NCBI GenBank assembly: GCA_021927905.1
Contig: BLLK01000051.1
Span: 1,644,046-1,708,045 of the forward strand
Source: Chaetoceros tenuissimus
Taxonomy: Eukaryota; Bacillariophyta; Thalassiosirophyceae; Chaetocerotales; Chaetocerotaceae
Direction: 5' to 3'
Length of the DNA: 64,000 nucleotides
Under the pieces are notes generated by a model. The model searched no databases and had not been told where the DNA came from. It saw only the letters and a program-made list of their open reading frames with translations. Positions 20,761 to 29,362 of this stretch are shown one piece after another (the first letter of the stretch is position 1; each line of letters opens with the position of its first letter). The position numbers and the translations under genes were made by a program.

Positions 20761-23148
20761 ATGCCTGTTCCTAAAAAGAGTGCAGCAAAGATTCTCATCG
20801 TTGCATTCCTCATGTTATGTGTAGGATACATTTACAATGAAGATTTTATGCTCTCATCAAGATTTCTTTCTGATGAAGAGAAATATTGTGATGGCTGGTG
20901 TCTTCCTCATGCTGATCCTTGGGAAATGAAATGCACATTCAAGCATTGCAATGGATGTAATCAATGCTTTGAACAAGACAAGGATGACAAGCCATTGGAA
21001 GATGGTTCTTCTAATGACTTGTCTGTCATCCCAACTTCTGTCAAAATAATTGATGTGTATGGAGGAAGTGTTACTCGAGGTGATCAATTCTTTGATCATG
21101 AGAATAAGAGGTTCAGCGCCTTGTTAGGAAAAGCATTGGGAATTGATGTAAAGAACAAGGGAATTGCTGGCGCTGGTCCTTCCCAGAATCTCTTGTGTGG
21201 AATTTATGAAGCCAATATCATCATTTCAGAATATAGATTCAATGAGCACGATGGTAAAATTCTAGATCAATGGTACAAACTTATTGCACAAAAAGCAAAA
21301 CATGTTTTTAATTCTTGATCTTTGGTCATGGTTGACTCCACCTGGCAAAAGTGCAACTTTCGAGGCATTTGAGAGAATCAAAGATAAAAGCAAATTCAGT
21401 GTACTGAATCTGGCGGAGCAGGATAAGAATGTATGGCCTTGCCTTGTGCCATCTTTATTTGACTACAGATCTCCTGAAGATTTCACAGTTTGGAGCAAGA
21501 TTCCAGAGAAGTGTCATGTTTATGCAGAAGGTGAGGAGTGCAATTCAGATGAAGCGAAACAAGCAATTGCTGATAGAAGTGGGACTTCTGCCGTGGTATC
21601 TTTAAGATCCTCATGTAATCCTAATGAAACACCAAATCATGCGCTATATGGCACGCCATCATATCATGACTATGTGACAGATCTACCACAACTGGGGGGG
21701 ATAATTTTCACCTAGTGGGACTCAACATTTTTGACACCGGGGGCTTAAGTAACCATTTAGCTCGCTAGGAGGCCTCAGAAGCCTCTTCTGCACCATTGCT
21801 GCTGCTTTTCAACAAGCTCCCCGCGATGAACACACTAACAAACACAACTAATTCAATCAAAATACACTGCTACACTCCATTTCTTCAGTAACCTACGGAG
21901 ACTATTGCAGAAATCGAATCTATAGACACTCCTTGAACAGAAAGCGAAGGAGTCTCCGTAGGTTACCAGGAAAATATTGAGAAATTGAAATGTTCAGTCA
22001 TCTCTTGACTACAAATTTGATCATGACTACATCTTTACACGTCAACTAGTGAATCGATTCAATCTATCAAGGTGATTCAAACACACCATCTATTCATGTT
22101 TTTACTAAAGAATAAGCACTAGTCTTGATTATACTATTATGTAGTTTGTAAATGCGTAGAATGGAGGTATTGTTGGTGTAGAGATGTGTCGTTGAATCGT
22201 TTGATTGAAACCTGCCTCTCTATTGTGGCCTGAATTCTTCATAACTTACGGAGACTCCTTCGCATTATGTTCAAGGAGTGTCTATAGATTCGATTTCTGC
22301 AATAGTCTCCGTAAGTTACTGAAGAAATGAAGCTACAGGCTAGGTATTTCAATTGAATTAGGTGTTAGTTTGTTGTTTGTTAGTGCTCTTATTGCGGTGG
22401 AGACCACCTTTCTTTTGGCGCGAAGTGAGCTATCAGTGAAAAGTGAAAATGTCTGAGCTAAATAATTTACTTAAGCCCACCGTTAAATATTTTAACCGTC
22501 ATAAGGGGGGAGCAGTTGTGCACATGGTAAGATCAACTTGTGCATCACTTCCAAAATGTGGTGTTCCCACAATTGAAGGCAATGGAAGATGCTACTCATG
22601 ACCAAGTGATTCGACAGGGGATGGAAGAGGAAGATCATAATTCAGTCTGCTTTGGAGAATGGGGAACTACCACACAGTCAGAGGAAAAGAAATTGCAAGC
22701 TATTGTACTAGAAAACAATGGATTCGAAAGTAGTTCTCCTTTTTCTGGTCAAAAGGACAAGGTAACTCTCAACACCAATGTAGAAAATGCAAGTGTAGTT
22801 CTTGGTTGTCCAGAAGGATATGACACAATGAAATTGGCATGGGTTGCACATAATGTGAAAGAAGAGACTGTGACTTTTTCAGTTAAGAGTTTAAAGTCAG
22901 AGGAGGAGCCTTCACATCTTTCTACAAGTGAAACAGCGCTTGGAGGAGCTGTTGAAGGTAAAATGTTTGCTGTACGGCGTGTTTTAATTTACTCACAAGA
23001 GTCGTGGCAACCACCTGTGAAAGTGACTTTATCAGGAAAGCGATCTGATTCTGCCAGGCTTGAAGTTGGCAATGTTTTATGTTCCCATCATAGTACAGAT
23101 CGTCGCCTCTTGAATTCACTTTCAGACAATCTGCTATATTTGAATTAG
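20761..23148 (+). pseudogene. SGNH hydrolase-like type II membrane protein (copy 2), split by a foldback element
   Basis: It starts with the shared cassette: a basic tail, ILIVAFLMLCVGYIYNED anchor, an RXL motif (SSRFLS) and the six-cysteine module. SGNH blocks are VYGGSVTRG (nucleophile Ser), IAGAGPSQN, SEYRFNE and YHDYVTD...LVHHFQ. A one-base frameshift lies in or next to a run of T near 21305-21311 (AKHV, then ILDLWSW in another frame). An 846-bp element at 21684-22529 interrupts the gene between YVTD and QLVHHF. The remaining 3' part continues to 23148 with the beta-rich C-terminal domain, intact. The gene cannot make a full protein as assembled. Confidence 0.85.
21684..22529. mobile_element. 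Non-autonomous foldback element (846 bp)
   Basis: The insert is flanked by a 5-bp target duplication, AGATC at 21679-21683 and 22530-22534; removing one copy and the insert restores the SGNH reading frame locally. Its ends begin TACCA and finish TGGTA. The two arms, about 280 and 290 bp, are imperfect inverted copies (both have GGGCTTAAGTAA, then TTTAGCTC, CACTAACAAAC and TTCTTCAGTAAC). Each arm also holds its own hairpin: 15-bp stems at 21889-21903/21951-21965 and 22242-22256/22304-22318. No transposase is encoded, so it must have been moved by an enzyme from elsewhere. I cannot name the superfamily. Confidence 0.8.
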
Positions 23149-23363
23149 CTTTTGGCCTGTGCTCATCAGAGCAATTAATTTGATTCTTTCTTATGCTTCA
23201 CTGATTACTGTATGTAATTACTTTGATTAAACAAGTTGATGATAATATCAATGACCCTAACCATAACTTTACTGAGATAAAAAATATGAATTATGGCAGC
23301 ATCTTCTTTTCTAAAGAATAGAGACGACTTGTATATCCTTATCTCGGAGTAATATCTCAATGA

Positions 23364-23376
23364 CCCTAACCCTAAC
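23364..23376. repeat. Interstitial telomere-like repeat
   Basis: CCCTAACCCTAAC directly follows a fragment of the shared cassette (AATATCTCAATGA). A similar CCCTAACCATAAC lies at about 23254. Confidence 0.7.
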
Positions 23377-23837
23377 TGAGTAATATCTCAATGACCTCTG
23401 CAACAATTGATTCATAAAACCATCATCTCTGCAAGTTTCATAGAGTTCATCTTCCAAATCTCTCACATCCTTTTGACATCCAATATTCTGTTTGAAACCA
23501 AGTGTATATTCAAACATGTTCTTTTTTTATGCACCCATTCCTCTAATGATTCAATCCTTGTACTATTCAATGAAATCTGAACAGAATTTTTGAATTTCTT
23601 TTCTGAATCCACATTTTACATTCACAAAAGAAATCCAATGTTGTCTCTAGAAGTGCCTGTGGTGCACCGCAACAAAGTGGTAGAGGTGATCACAATGCTC
23701 CTTTTACCGCCCTCTAACACTTTGTGAACCTCTAACACTTTGTGGCGCCCTAAAGAAAGGATGCACATGTATGCTGCGCGGCGGCGAACCCTTGGACTCT
23801 CCCCTGATCAGCTTATTGCTTGGTTTTAATGCGATTT

Positions 23838-23912
23838 TGCTTGCTCATAATGTGAAAAAAGAGATAGTCATTGGTTATGTAGAAGTTGGCAATGTTTTTA
23901 CGTGGAGTCATT
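23838..23912 (+). pseudogene. Short relic of an SGNH gene 3' part
   Basis: GCTCATAATGTGAAAAAAGA and GTAGAAGTTGGCAATGTTTT match parts of the SGNH copy 2 coding end (encoding AHNVKEE and LEVGNVL) but are brought close together, with the sequence between them lost. It is a deleted fragment of a third copy. Confidence 0.55.
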
Positions 23913-23980
23913 TTGGGTCATTTGACAGGTGTCAAGTTGTGTATGATCAAGTTGTGTATAATTTCATAATTTCAGAGTCC

Positions 23981-24165
23981 GGAGTAATATCTCAATGACT
24001 TGCGACATTTTCACTCTTGAAACGGCGGAATATCCTACTTTCGTGAACAAATTAACACAAGTCTCCTGCTTTTTGTAGTGCTCTATATTCCATAATCTAC
24101 AAGTCCTCATAATATTTACTATTCACTTCTATGTACATAGCAAGCAAAAGTACTAAAAGAACATC
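23981..24165 (+). promoter_or_regulatory. Shared upstream cassette, copy d
   Basis: Nearly complete cassette: CGGAGTAATATCTCAATGAC, TTGCGACATTTTCACTC, TTCGTGAA at 24040-24047, AAGTCTCCTGCTTTTTGTAG, ACAAGTCCTCATAATATTTA and ATGTACATAGCAAGC, ending at the ATG at 24166. Confidence 0.7.
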
Positions 24166-25482
24166 ATGACTGTATCTAAAAAGAAAACAGCAAAGATTCT
24201 TGTCGTTGCATTTCTAATGTTGTGTGTAGGATACATTTACAACGAAGATTCTAAACTCTCGAGATTTCTTTCCTCTGAAGATAACGACCAAGAAGAAGGA
24301 ACAAGCTATCCTAAATCTTGCGATGGCTGGTGTCATCCTCATTCCGATCCATGGGATATGAAATGTACTTTCAAGCACTGCAACGGATGTGATCAGTGTC
24401 TTGATCAAGAAGACCAGAAGGTTCTTGAAGAAGAGGACCAAGAAGAGGAAGGAGAGAAAAAGGAAAAGGAGGGCACCATTGAGCAAGCACAAGGAGAAGA
24501 CAAAGAAGCAGAAGAAGCCTCGTCCAATGACCCGGTATACTTGGAAAAGCTTTGGTTTGGTGAGAACGTTCGTGTAGAGGACATTCCTCAGGAAAAGCCA
24601 AACAAGGTTGACCTAGTGATTACGTACTGTCATGCAGAAGATTTTGAAGACTTTATTGAATATTTTGAAAAGATGTTGCCAGAGCACATTACAATTATTC
24701 ATTTGAAAGTCATGTCCAAATGCAACAAAGAGAATATTCTTGTGGAACAATTGAAAGAGAAGCTGATTGGTCTGTCAAGATGGCAATTCTCCATTTATCC
24801 CTTGGTCAACAAGGGTGGATGTGATCTTGGCGTAGCTCACTATATTGTCGACTTTTTAAAAGAGCATCCAACCATGAACACTGATGATATCAACAAGGTT
24901 GTCATGTTTCTCAAGGATGGGCCTCGATCACCTCAAAACAAACAAGTTCCAGGTGCACATTATCGATCTTTGGAGAATATGTTTGAAATTTCATCTCAAG
25001 GTCGCTTTGTTTGTGGAACCGCCACAAATGATGGGAAATCTGTTTATAGCGAATGGAGCGAACTTCAAAAGTACATGTTGAATGGATATGTGAGGCACAA
25101 CTCTGCTGTAGGTGCATCTGGTATTGAGTTTACACATGGGTACGAGAATCTTGGTGATTTTGTGGACAAGGATTTGAATTGGTCTTGGCCTGAGTCATCC
25201 CTTGTGGAGGTATGCTACGGAGGAACATTTGCTTTCCATGCCTCGAACTTGTACAACAATGAGAATCTGCTTGAGGACCTTACAAAGGTCATTCGTATTT
25301 TGGAGGAAGGAGGTGATCTTTCAGCGGTTGAGCACTTTATGGAGAGATTATGGGCAGGCTTGATTTCAAAGCCTTTGAATGAAGAAGAACAAGGTATTCT
25401 TTCAAAAGTGCCTGAAACGCATATTGAGTCAAACCCATGGCAACTTGGAGAGTTGTTTGGATCTGTCAGTCGTTCTTATTAG
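24166..25482 (+). CDS. Type II membrane protein with DUF3431-like lumenal domain (copy 2)
   Basis: This 438-aa paralogue of the gene at 13725 has the same layout: basic tail, anchor, RXL motif, six-cysteine module, charged stem (shorter by two residues) and the domain starting VDLVITYCHAEDFEDFIEYF. Most of the domain is nearly identical to copy 1. Two stretches differ clearly: the segment after GRFVCG (ATNDGKSVYSEWSE against AQMNNSFSAFSNVE) and the last 30 residues. Clustered differences in otherwise identical copies fit gene conversion or selection at a surface loop. The frame is intact and the upstream cassette complete, so it is probably expressed. It is tail-to-tail with the GT-like copy 2. 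Confidence 0.65.
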   Translation: MTVSKKKTAKILVVAFLMLCVGYIYNEDSKLSRFLSSEDNDQEEGTSYPKSCDGWCHPHSDPWDMKCTFKHCNGCDQCLDQEDQKVLEEEDQEEEGEKKEKEGTIEQAQGEDKEAEEASSNDPVYLEKLWFGENVRVEDIPQEKPNKVDLVITYCHAEDFEDFIEYFEKMLPEHITIIHLKVMSKCNKENILVEQLKEKLIGLSRWQFSIYPLVNKGGCDLGVAHYIVDFLKEHPTMNTDDINKVVMFLKDGPRSPQNKQVPGAHYRSLENMFEISSQGRFVCGTATNDGKSVYSEWSELQKYMLNGYVRHNSAVGASGIEFTHGYENLGDFVDKDLNWSWPESSLVEVCYGGTFAFHASNLYNNENLLEDLTKVIRILEEGGDLSAVEHFMERLWAGLISKPLNEEEQGILSKVPETHIESNPWQLGELFGSVSRSY

Positions 25483-25687
25483 AGCAAATAGATTAATCAC
25501 AGATGTTGTTTTCAATATTATAAAATCAAAGACATTTTTTTGTTACATATTTGAAAATACTTGCATGTATGGGTAGTTTTCGCATTTTTTAACTGCGTCA
25601 TAACATCTTATCACACGCTCATTGAGAAATTCTTTGCTTTATTTTGAATTAATCTACAAATTTATTAAAACCCCTAACCTCACCTTA

Positions 25688-26795
25688 TTATTTCTCAGAC
25701 AGATATTCCTTTGGTTGGAAAGATCCTCCTACTTTCTTTGCATCGGCATAAAAAATCCATCCCCACCATGTCGAATCAGGAATTTCATCATAAAGAATAT
25801 GATATTCTCTCAAACGATCATACATTGTTGCAGGGATCCCACCTCCAATACGTGCATATGTACCATAATCAAATCTTGGAGCAGGCTTCAACTCATTTTT
25901 TGAAATCAGGAGGAGGAATATTACTATAGTTCCACACAAAACGGCTGTCGTCCGAAAGATCGCAAGGTTTGACGCTTGGATGAGAATGAACCCAATGTTC
26001 AGAAGCATAACGATCACAACCCATGTTAGAACAGCTGAACCGGAGAACCTCTTTGTACAAGTTGGTCATTCTCTCCTCAAACTCGTATGGATCGTACAAT
26101 TTCTGAATGTAATCACACTTGGCTGTCCACATGTTACCAGAAGTATGTGGATGAGGATAAGGAGACATACGAGAACTACAGACATTGCACGTATCAGGCA
26201 TACTCGCACATTCTTGAGACAAAGCACCTCTGGTCAAGAATTTACGTAACGCATCGTTTTCAGCTGACGGATGGAATGAACCCTTGTTGTGAATATAAGT
26301 GACTGTATCTTCAAGATTTTCTTTACAGTGATTGTACAAGAGTTCAAGTGTTCCCTTTTCATTTCCTTCTTCATCAAAGCGAAGAGTCTCAGAATTATCA
26401 ATATCAATCTTGGTTCCAATGTAGCGAACCAATACTTTGTGAAATGGCAAAATTAGTTTCATTTGCTCGTCAACGATACTTTTAGATGCTTCAATTTGAT
26501 CCTGACTTGAGTCACTTGTATAGACATTGTAGAATACCTTGACAGCAGGGACATCTTCAAGACACTGATCACATCCGTTGCAATGTTTGAAAGTGCATTT
26601 CATATCCCAGGGATCGGAATGAGGATGACACCATCCATCACAAGATTTAGGAGAGCTTGTTCCTTCTTCTTGGTCGTTATCTTCAGAGGAAAGAAATCTC
26701 GAGAGTTTAGAATCTTCGTTGTAAATGTATCCTACACACAACATTAGAAATGCAACGACAAGAATCTTTGCTGCTTTCTTTTTAGTAACAGTCAT
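25688..26795 (-). pseudogene. GT-like type II membrane protein (copy 2), one-base frameshift
   Basis: This is a paralogue of the gene at 10647 with the full N-terminal cassette and lumenal domain (VTYIHNKGSFHPS, CNVCSSRMSPYPHP). The frame breaks after IPPPDFK, where a run of six A (plus strand T at 25896-25901) replaces what should be five; dropping one base gives FKNELKPAP and runs on to the end at 25688. The other 95% of the gene is intact, so an assembly or sequencing error is a real alternative to a fresh mutation. Where copy 1 has telomere-like codons, this copy has KEVLRFSCSNMGCDRY, presumably the original sequence. Its N-terminal cassette is closest to that of the DUF3431-like copy 1. 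Confidence 0.75.
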
Positions 26796-26995
26796 GATGT
26801 TCTTTTAGTCTTTTACTTTTGGTTGCTATGTACGTAAGAGTGAATAGTAAAAATTATGAGGACTTGTAGAATATGTAATGAATAGGCAGACCATTGCAAA
26901 AAGCAGGAGACTTGTGTTAATTTCACGAAAGTAGATTATTCCGTAGTCATTTAGAGTGAAAATGTCGCAGGTCATTTATATATTACTCCGAGAAT
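26796..26995 (-). promoter_or_regulatory. Shared upstream cassette, copy e
   Basis: On the minus strand this carries the cassette blocks in order, with the TTCGTGAA palindrome at 26922-26929. Wherever I compared it, it is identical to copy b, including the unusual GCAATGGTCTGCC variant, so the two come from one recent duplication. Confidence 0.7.
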
Positions 26996-27185
26996 TGAAT
27001 TCCTACAAGACAAGTACGCACATGAGTCATTAGCGTACAAAAACTTTTGTTTCGATTTACTCCGAATAGCGATTGGAAAAAGGGATCACCAAGTTTTATG
27101 AGATAGCTAGACTTTTCAGATCGACACAAAAACAAACATATATAATTCCAATTTCCAGTTTCAAAAAAAAATATCAGAAAGCTTC

Positions 27186-28268
27186 ATGAGGCCTATTGTC
27201 GTGCTCAAAAAGACTCTTTTATGTGTCACACTTTGCTGTGCTGCTTATTTCTCTTTTGAATTCAAAGGAGACACATTTCGTCAGAGAAGCCTAGCAAACA
27301 TTGAGATTCATGATTCAGAATTGAAACCAACGAGCGGCTTTGTGGTGCTTGGAATGCATCGTTCAGGAACATCAATGATTTCAGGCCTTTTAGTCGAGGG
27401 CTTTGGATACAAGACTGGTGGACCCTTGCTCGAACCGGCGTCTGATAATGAAAAGGGATTCTTCGAACTGTCGCCTGCGGTCAACCAGAATCAAGTTTTC
27501 TTGTATGATCAGCTGCAACTTAGAGATGCCTGGAATCATCCAAACATTGACTCATTTAATCATGAAATTGCTATTCGAAGTGCTCTGAATGGTGAAATTG
27601 ACATTAAGAATTTGAGAAATGTTACAGAACAATTGAATGATGCTAAAAGTTCGCCATGGCTTCTCAAAGACCCAAGGCTCTGTATTACTTTTCAATCATG
27701 GCTACCTTTTCTCAACTCCAAGCCAGCCGTAGTCTTCACTTATCGCAATCCTCTAAGCGTTGCAAAGTCGTTGAACATTAGAGATAGATTACCTTTGATT
27801 CATGGTCTGCGTCTATGGATTGTATACAACAAGGCTGCTATTCAAAATTCTGCTCACATGTGTAGAGTCACTACTTCAAATAATGCTATATTGCAAGATC
27901 CTTTCAATGAAGTACTTCGGATCTCCAATGAACTTACTTCAAAGTGCAATGTGCCTCCTCCTCCGGGTCAACTCTCAGTCGAAACTGTTGACAGTTTTAT
28001 TGATCCAACTTTGCAACACAATCAGGCAGTGCGTAAGCTTCAAGAAGAATCTCTCCCCCAAAAGCAAGTGATTGAAGTTTACAATGATTGTGACATTTAT
28101 GAATATCCTTCTTGGCAAACTGACGCATATTGGAAACAATTAGAAATGGACATGTATTTGAAAGCAATGAGAATTCACTGTGACCTTGAATCTGGTGTTG
28201 CATACAATGCTGATTATGTCTGGCCTAATCTCCAAGAAAAGGTGAAAACTAACATAGCTGTGGAATAA
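27186..28268 (+). CDS. Golgi-type sulfotransferase (copy 2)
   Basis: This is a 360-aa protein identical to the product at 12252-13334 except for Gln in place of Lys in the segment SLPQKQVIEV (about residue 292). All features of that copy are present: anchor, RXL (RSLANIE), GMHRSGTSM loop, KDPRL and YRNPLSVAKSL. The near-identity, including surrounding non-coding DNA, points to a recent duplication or recent gene conversion. Both copies have intact frames, so both are probably functional and add gene dosage. It is transcribed rightward here and leftward in the other block. Confidence 0.85.
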   Translation: MRPIVVLKKTLLCVTLCCAAYFSFEFKGDTFRQRSLANIEIHDSELKPTSGFVVLGMHRSGTSMISGLLVEGFGYKTGGPLLEPASDNEKGFFELSPAVNQNQVFLYDQLQLRDAWNHPNIDSFNHEIAIRSALNGEIDIKNLRNVTEQLNDAKSSPWLLKDPRLCITFQSWLPFLNSKPAVVFTYRNPLSVAKSLNIRDRLPLIHGLRLWIVYNKAAIQNSAHMCRVTTSNNAILQDPFNEVLRISNELTSKCNVPPPPGQLSVETVDSFIDPTLQHNQAVRKLQEESLPQKQVIEVYNDCDIYEYPSWQTDAYWKQLEMDMYLKAMRIHCDLESGVAYNADYVWPNLQEKVKTNIAVE

Positions 28269-28561
28269 ATGATGAACGTCAATTTATTGACATTTGAAGA
28301 ATATCTTGGCATTACACACAAAACTATATAATTACATTTTAAGAAGGTGAATTTAATGAATAGCTAGTGAAGAAGAAATGATTTACATGCGCGCTTCTTC
28401 TCTCCTAGTATTTGTTTATTCAAGAGTGATTTCTTTTCTGAACAAAGCTATGTAAGTAATTATTCCTCCTAATTCATGCAATCTATCTAGCTTCTTTTCA
28501 TAAACTTTACAATCCCTTTTCCAATTTCAGTTATGTTGTTGTATGACCTTTTTGTATTCGG

Positions 28562-28729
28562 AGTAATATGCCGAAGATGACCTCAATGACTTGCGACATT
28601 TTCACTCTGAAACAAAATCGAAATACGGAATAATCTACTTTCGTGAACAAATTAACACACAAGAGAAGTCTCCTGCTTTTTGTAATGCTCTATTCATTAT
28701 ATATATATTCTACAAGTCCTCATAATATT
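28562..28729 (+). promoter_or_regulatory. Shared upstream cassette, copy f (orphan)
   Basis: A complete cassette start (GGAGTAATATGCCG, GACTTGCGACATTTTCACTC, TTCGTGAA at 28640-28647, TCTCCTGCTTTTTGTAATG, ACAAGTCCTCATAATATTTA) stops abruptly at 28729 and is joined to a gene's 3' end. It matches copy a best. It no longer has an ATG-bearing anchor region to drive. Confidence 0.7.
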
Positions 28730-28730
28730 T

Positions 28731-28810
28731 ACCCTGGTACAAGTGTGATGCAGCATACATATACTCCTGGCATATTAATTGCACCTGTGTGTCGTTCATA
28801 CAGAAACTAA
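28731..28810 (+). pseudogene. Relic 3' end of a DUF3431-like gene
   Basis: The sequence encodes GTSVMQHTYTPGILIAPV then CRSYRN and a TAA, matching the last 25 codons of the gene at 13725 (GKSVMQHIHTPGILIAPV). Everything between the upstream cassette and this point has been deleted. The following 250 bp match the 3' flank of that gene (15060-15310), for example GACGATTAT...GTAGTAATGATTTGGCTGC. Confidence 0.8.
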
Positions 28811-29362
28811 GTAAGAAGAGGAAACATAGTCTTTTTTATTTTCAACATATAATGGCGAGAAGAAACATATTACATGAAATGCAATAACTATGAGTTAAAA
28901 GTAAATTTCCTAAGCAACACTTTTGGTTGCATTTGTCTTGTACTCGTAGACGATTATTACGTAGTAATGATTTGGCTGCTTAGGGGTACGTACTAGTTGT
29001 AATAAGCGCTACTTGCATCAAATATGAATTACTTCATATCATGATGTTCTCATGACTAGGGTTGGGGTGATGAGATCTAAGAGATCCAAGCCGAGGAAGT
29101 GATGAATAATATATAGATAAATGAAAAGCATAATGACAAGTAAAGACACGTTAAATGAAATCTAATTTACTATGAATTCATTGAAAAACAAGACCTTTGT
29201 CGCACGAATGGAATGTTTACAATGACGAGCAAGAATCAAATCAACGTGCAAGCAAAACATACACAAGAACATACAAAATAGAGCCGAAGATCTACTATTG
29301 CAATTAATAGAAAAAGATCGTCTCTTCAATCAACAATAGCTTCAAGTATTAATGCATCAATC
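28811..29362. other. Relic 3' flank, then upstream region of the DHHC gene
   Basis: The first 250 bp are homologous to 15060-15310 and mark the right edge of the duplicated cluster near 29060. The rest is A-rich sequence leading to the ATG at 29363, with no other gene. Confidence 0.55.

Larger units (their letters stand above)
23149..23980. other. Intergenic with relics and telomere-like repeats
   Basis: This contains CCCTAACCATAAC near 23254, CCCTAACCCTAAC at 23364-23376, and two short copies of the cassette start GAGTAATATCTCAATGACC around 23347-23395. At 23640-23760 there are direct copies of CCTCTAACACTTTGTG and an inverted relative (CAAAGTGGTAGAGGT), perhaps a small decayed transposon. 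No intact gene is present. Confidence 0.6.
26557..28729. repeat. 2.17-kb block, orientation B (inverted copy of 11799-13963)
   Basis: This is the reverse complement of the first block, from the Cys-module codons of the GT-like copy 2, through its upstream cassette (e) and the sulfotransferase, to cassette f. To the left lies a GT-like gene and to the right a DUF3431-like relic, the same neighbours as in orientation A. Confidence 0.85.

Noticed and set aside
10647-29060. The cluster as a horizontally acquired bacterial operon
   Set aside because: Genes lie on both strands with eukaryotic anchors and promoters, composition equals the neighbours, and the motifs look diatom-type.
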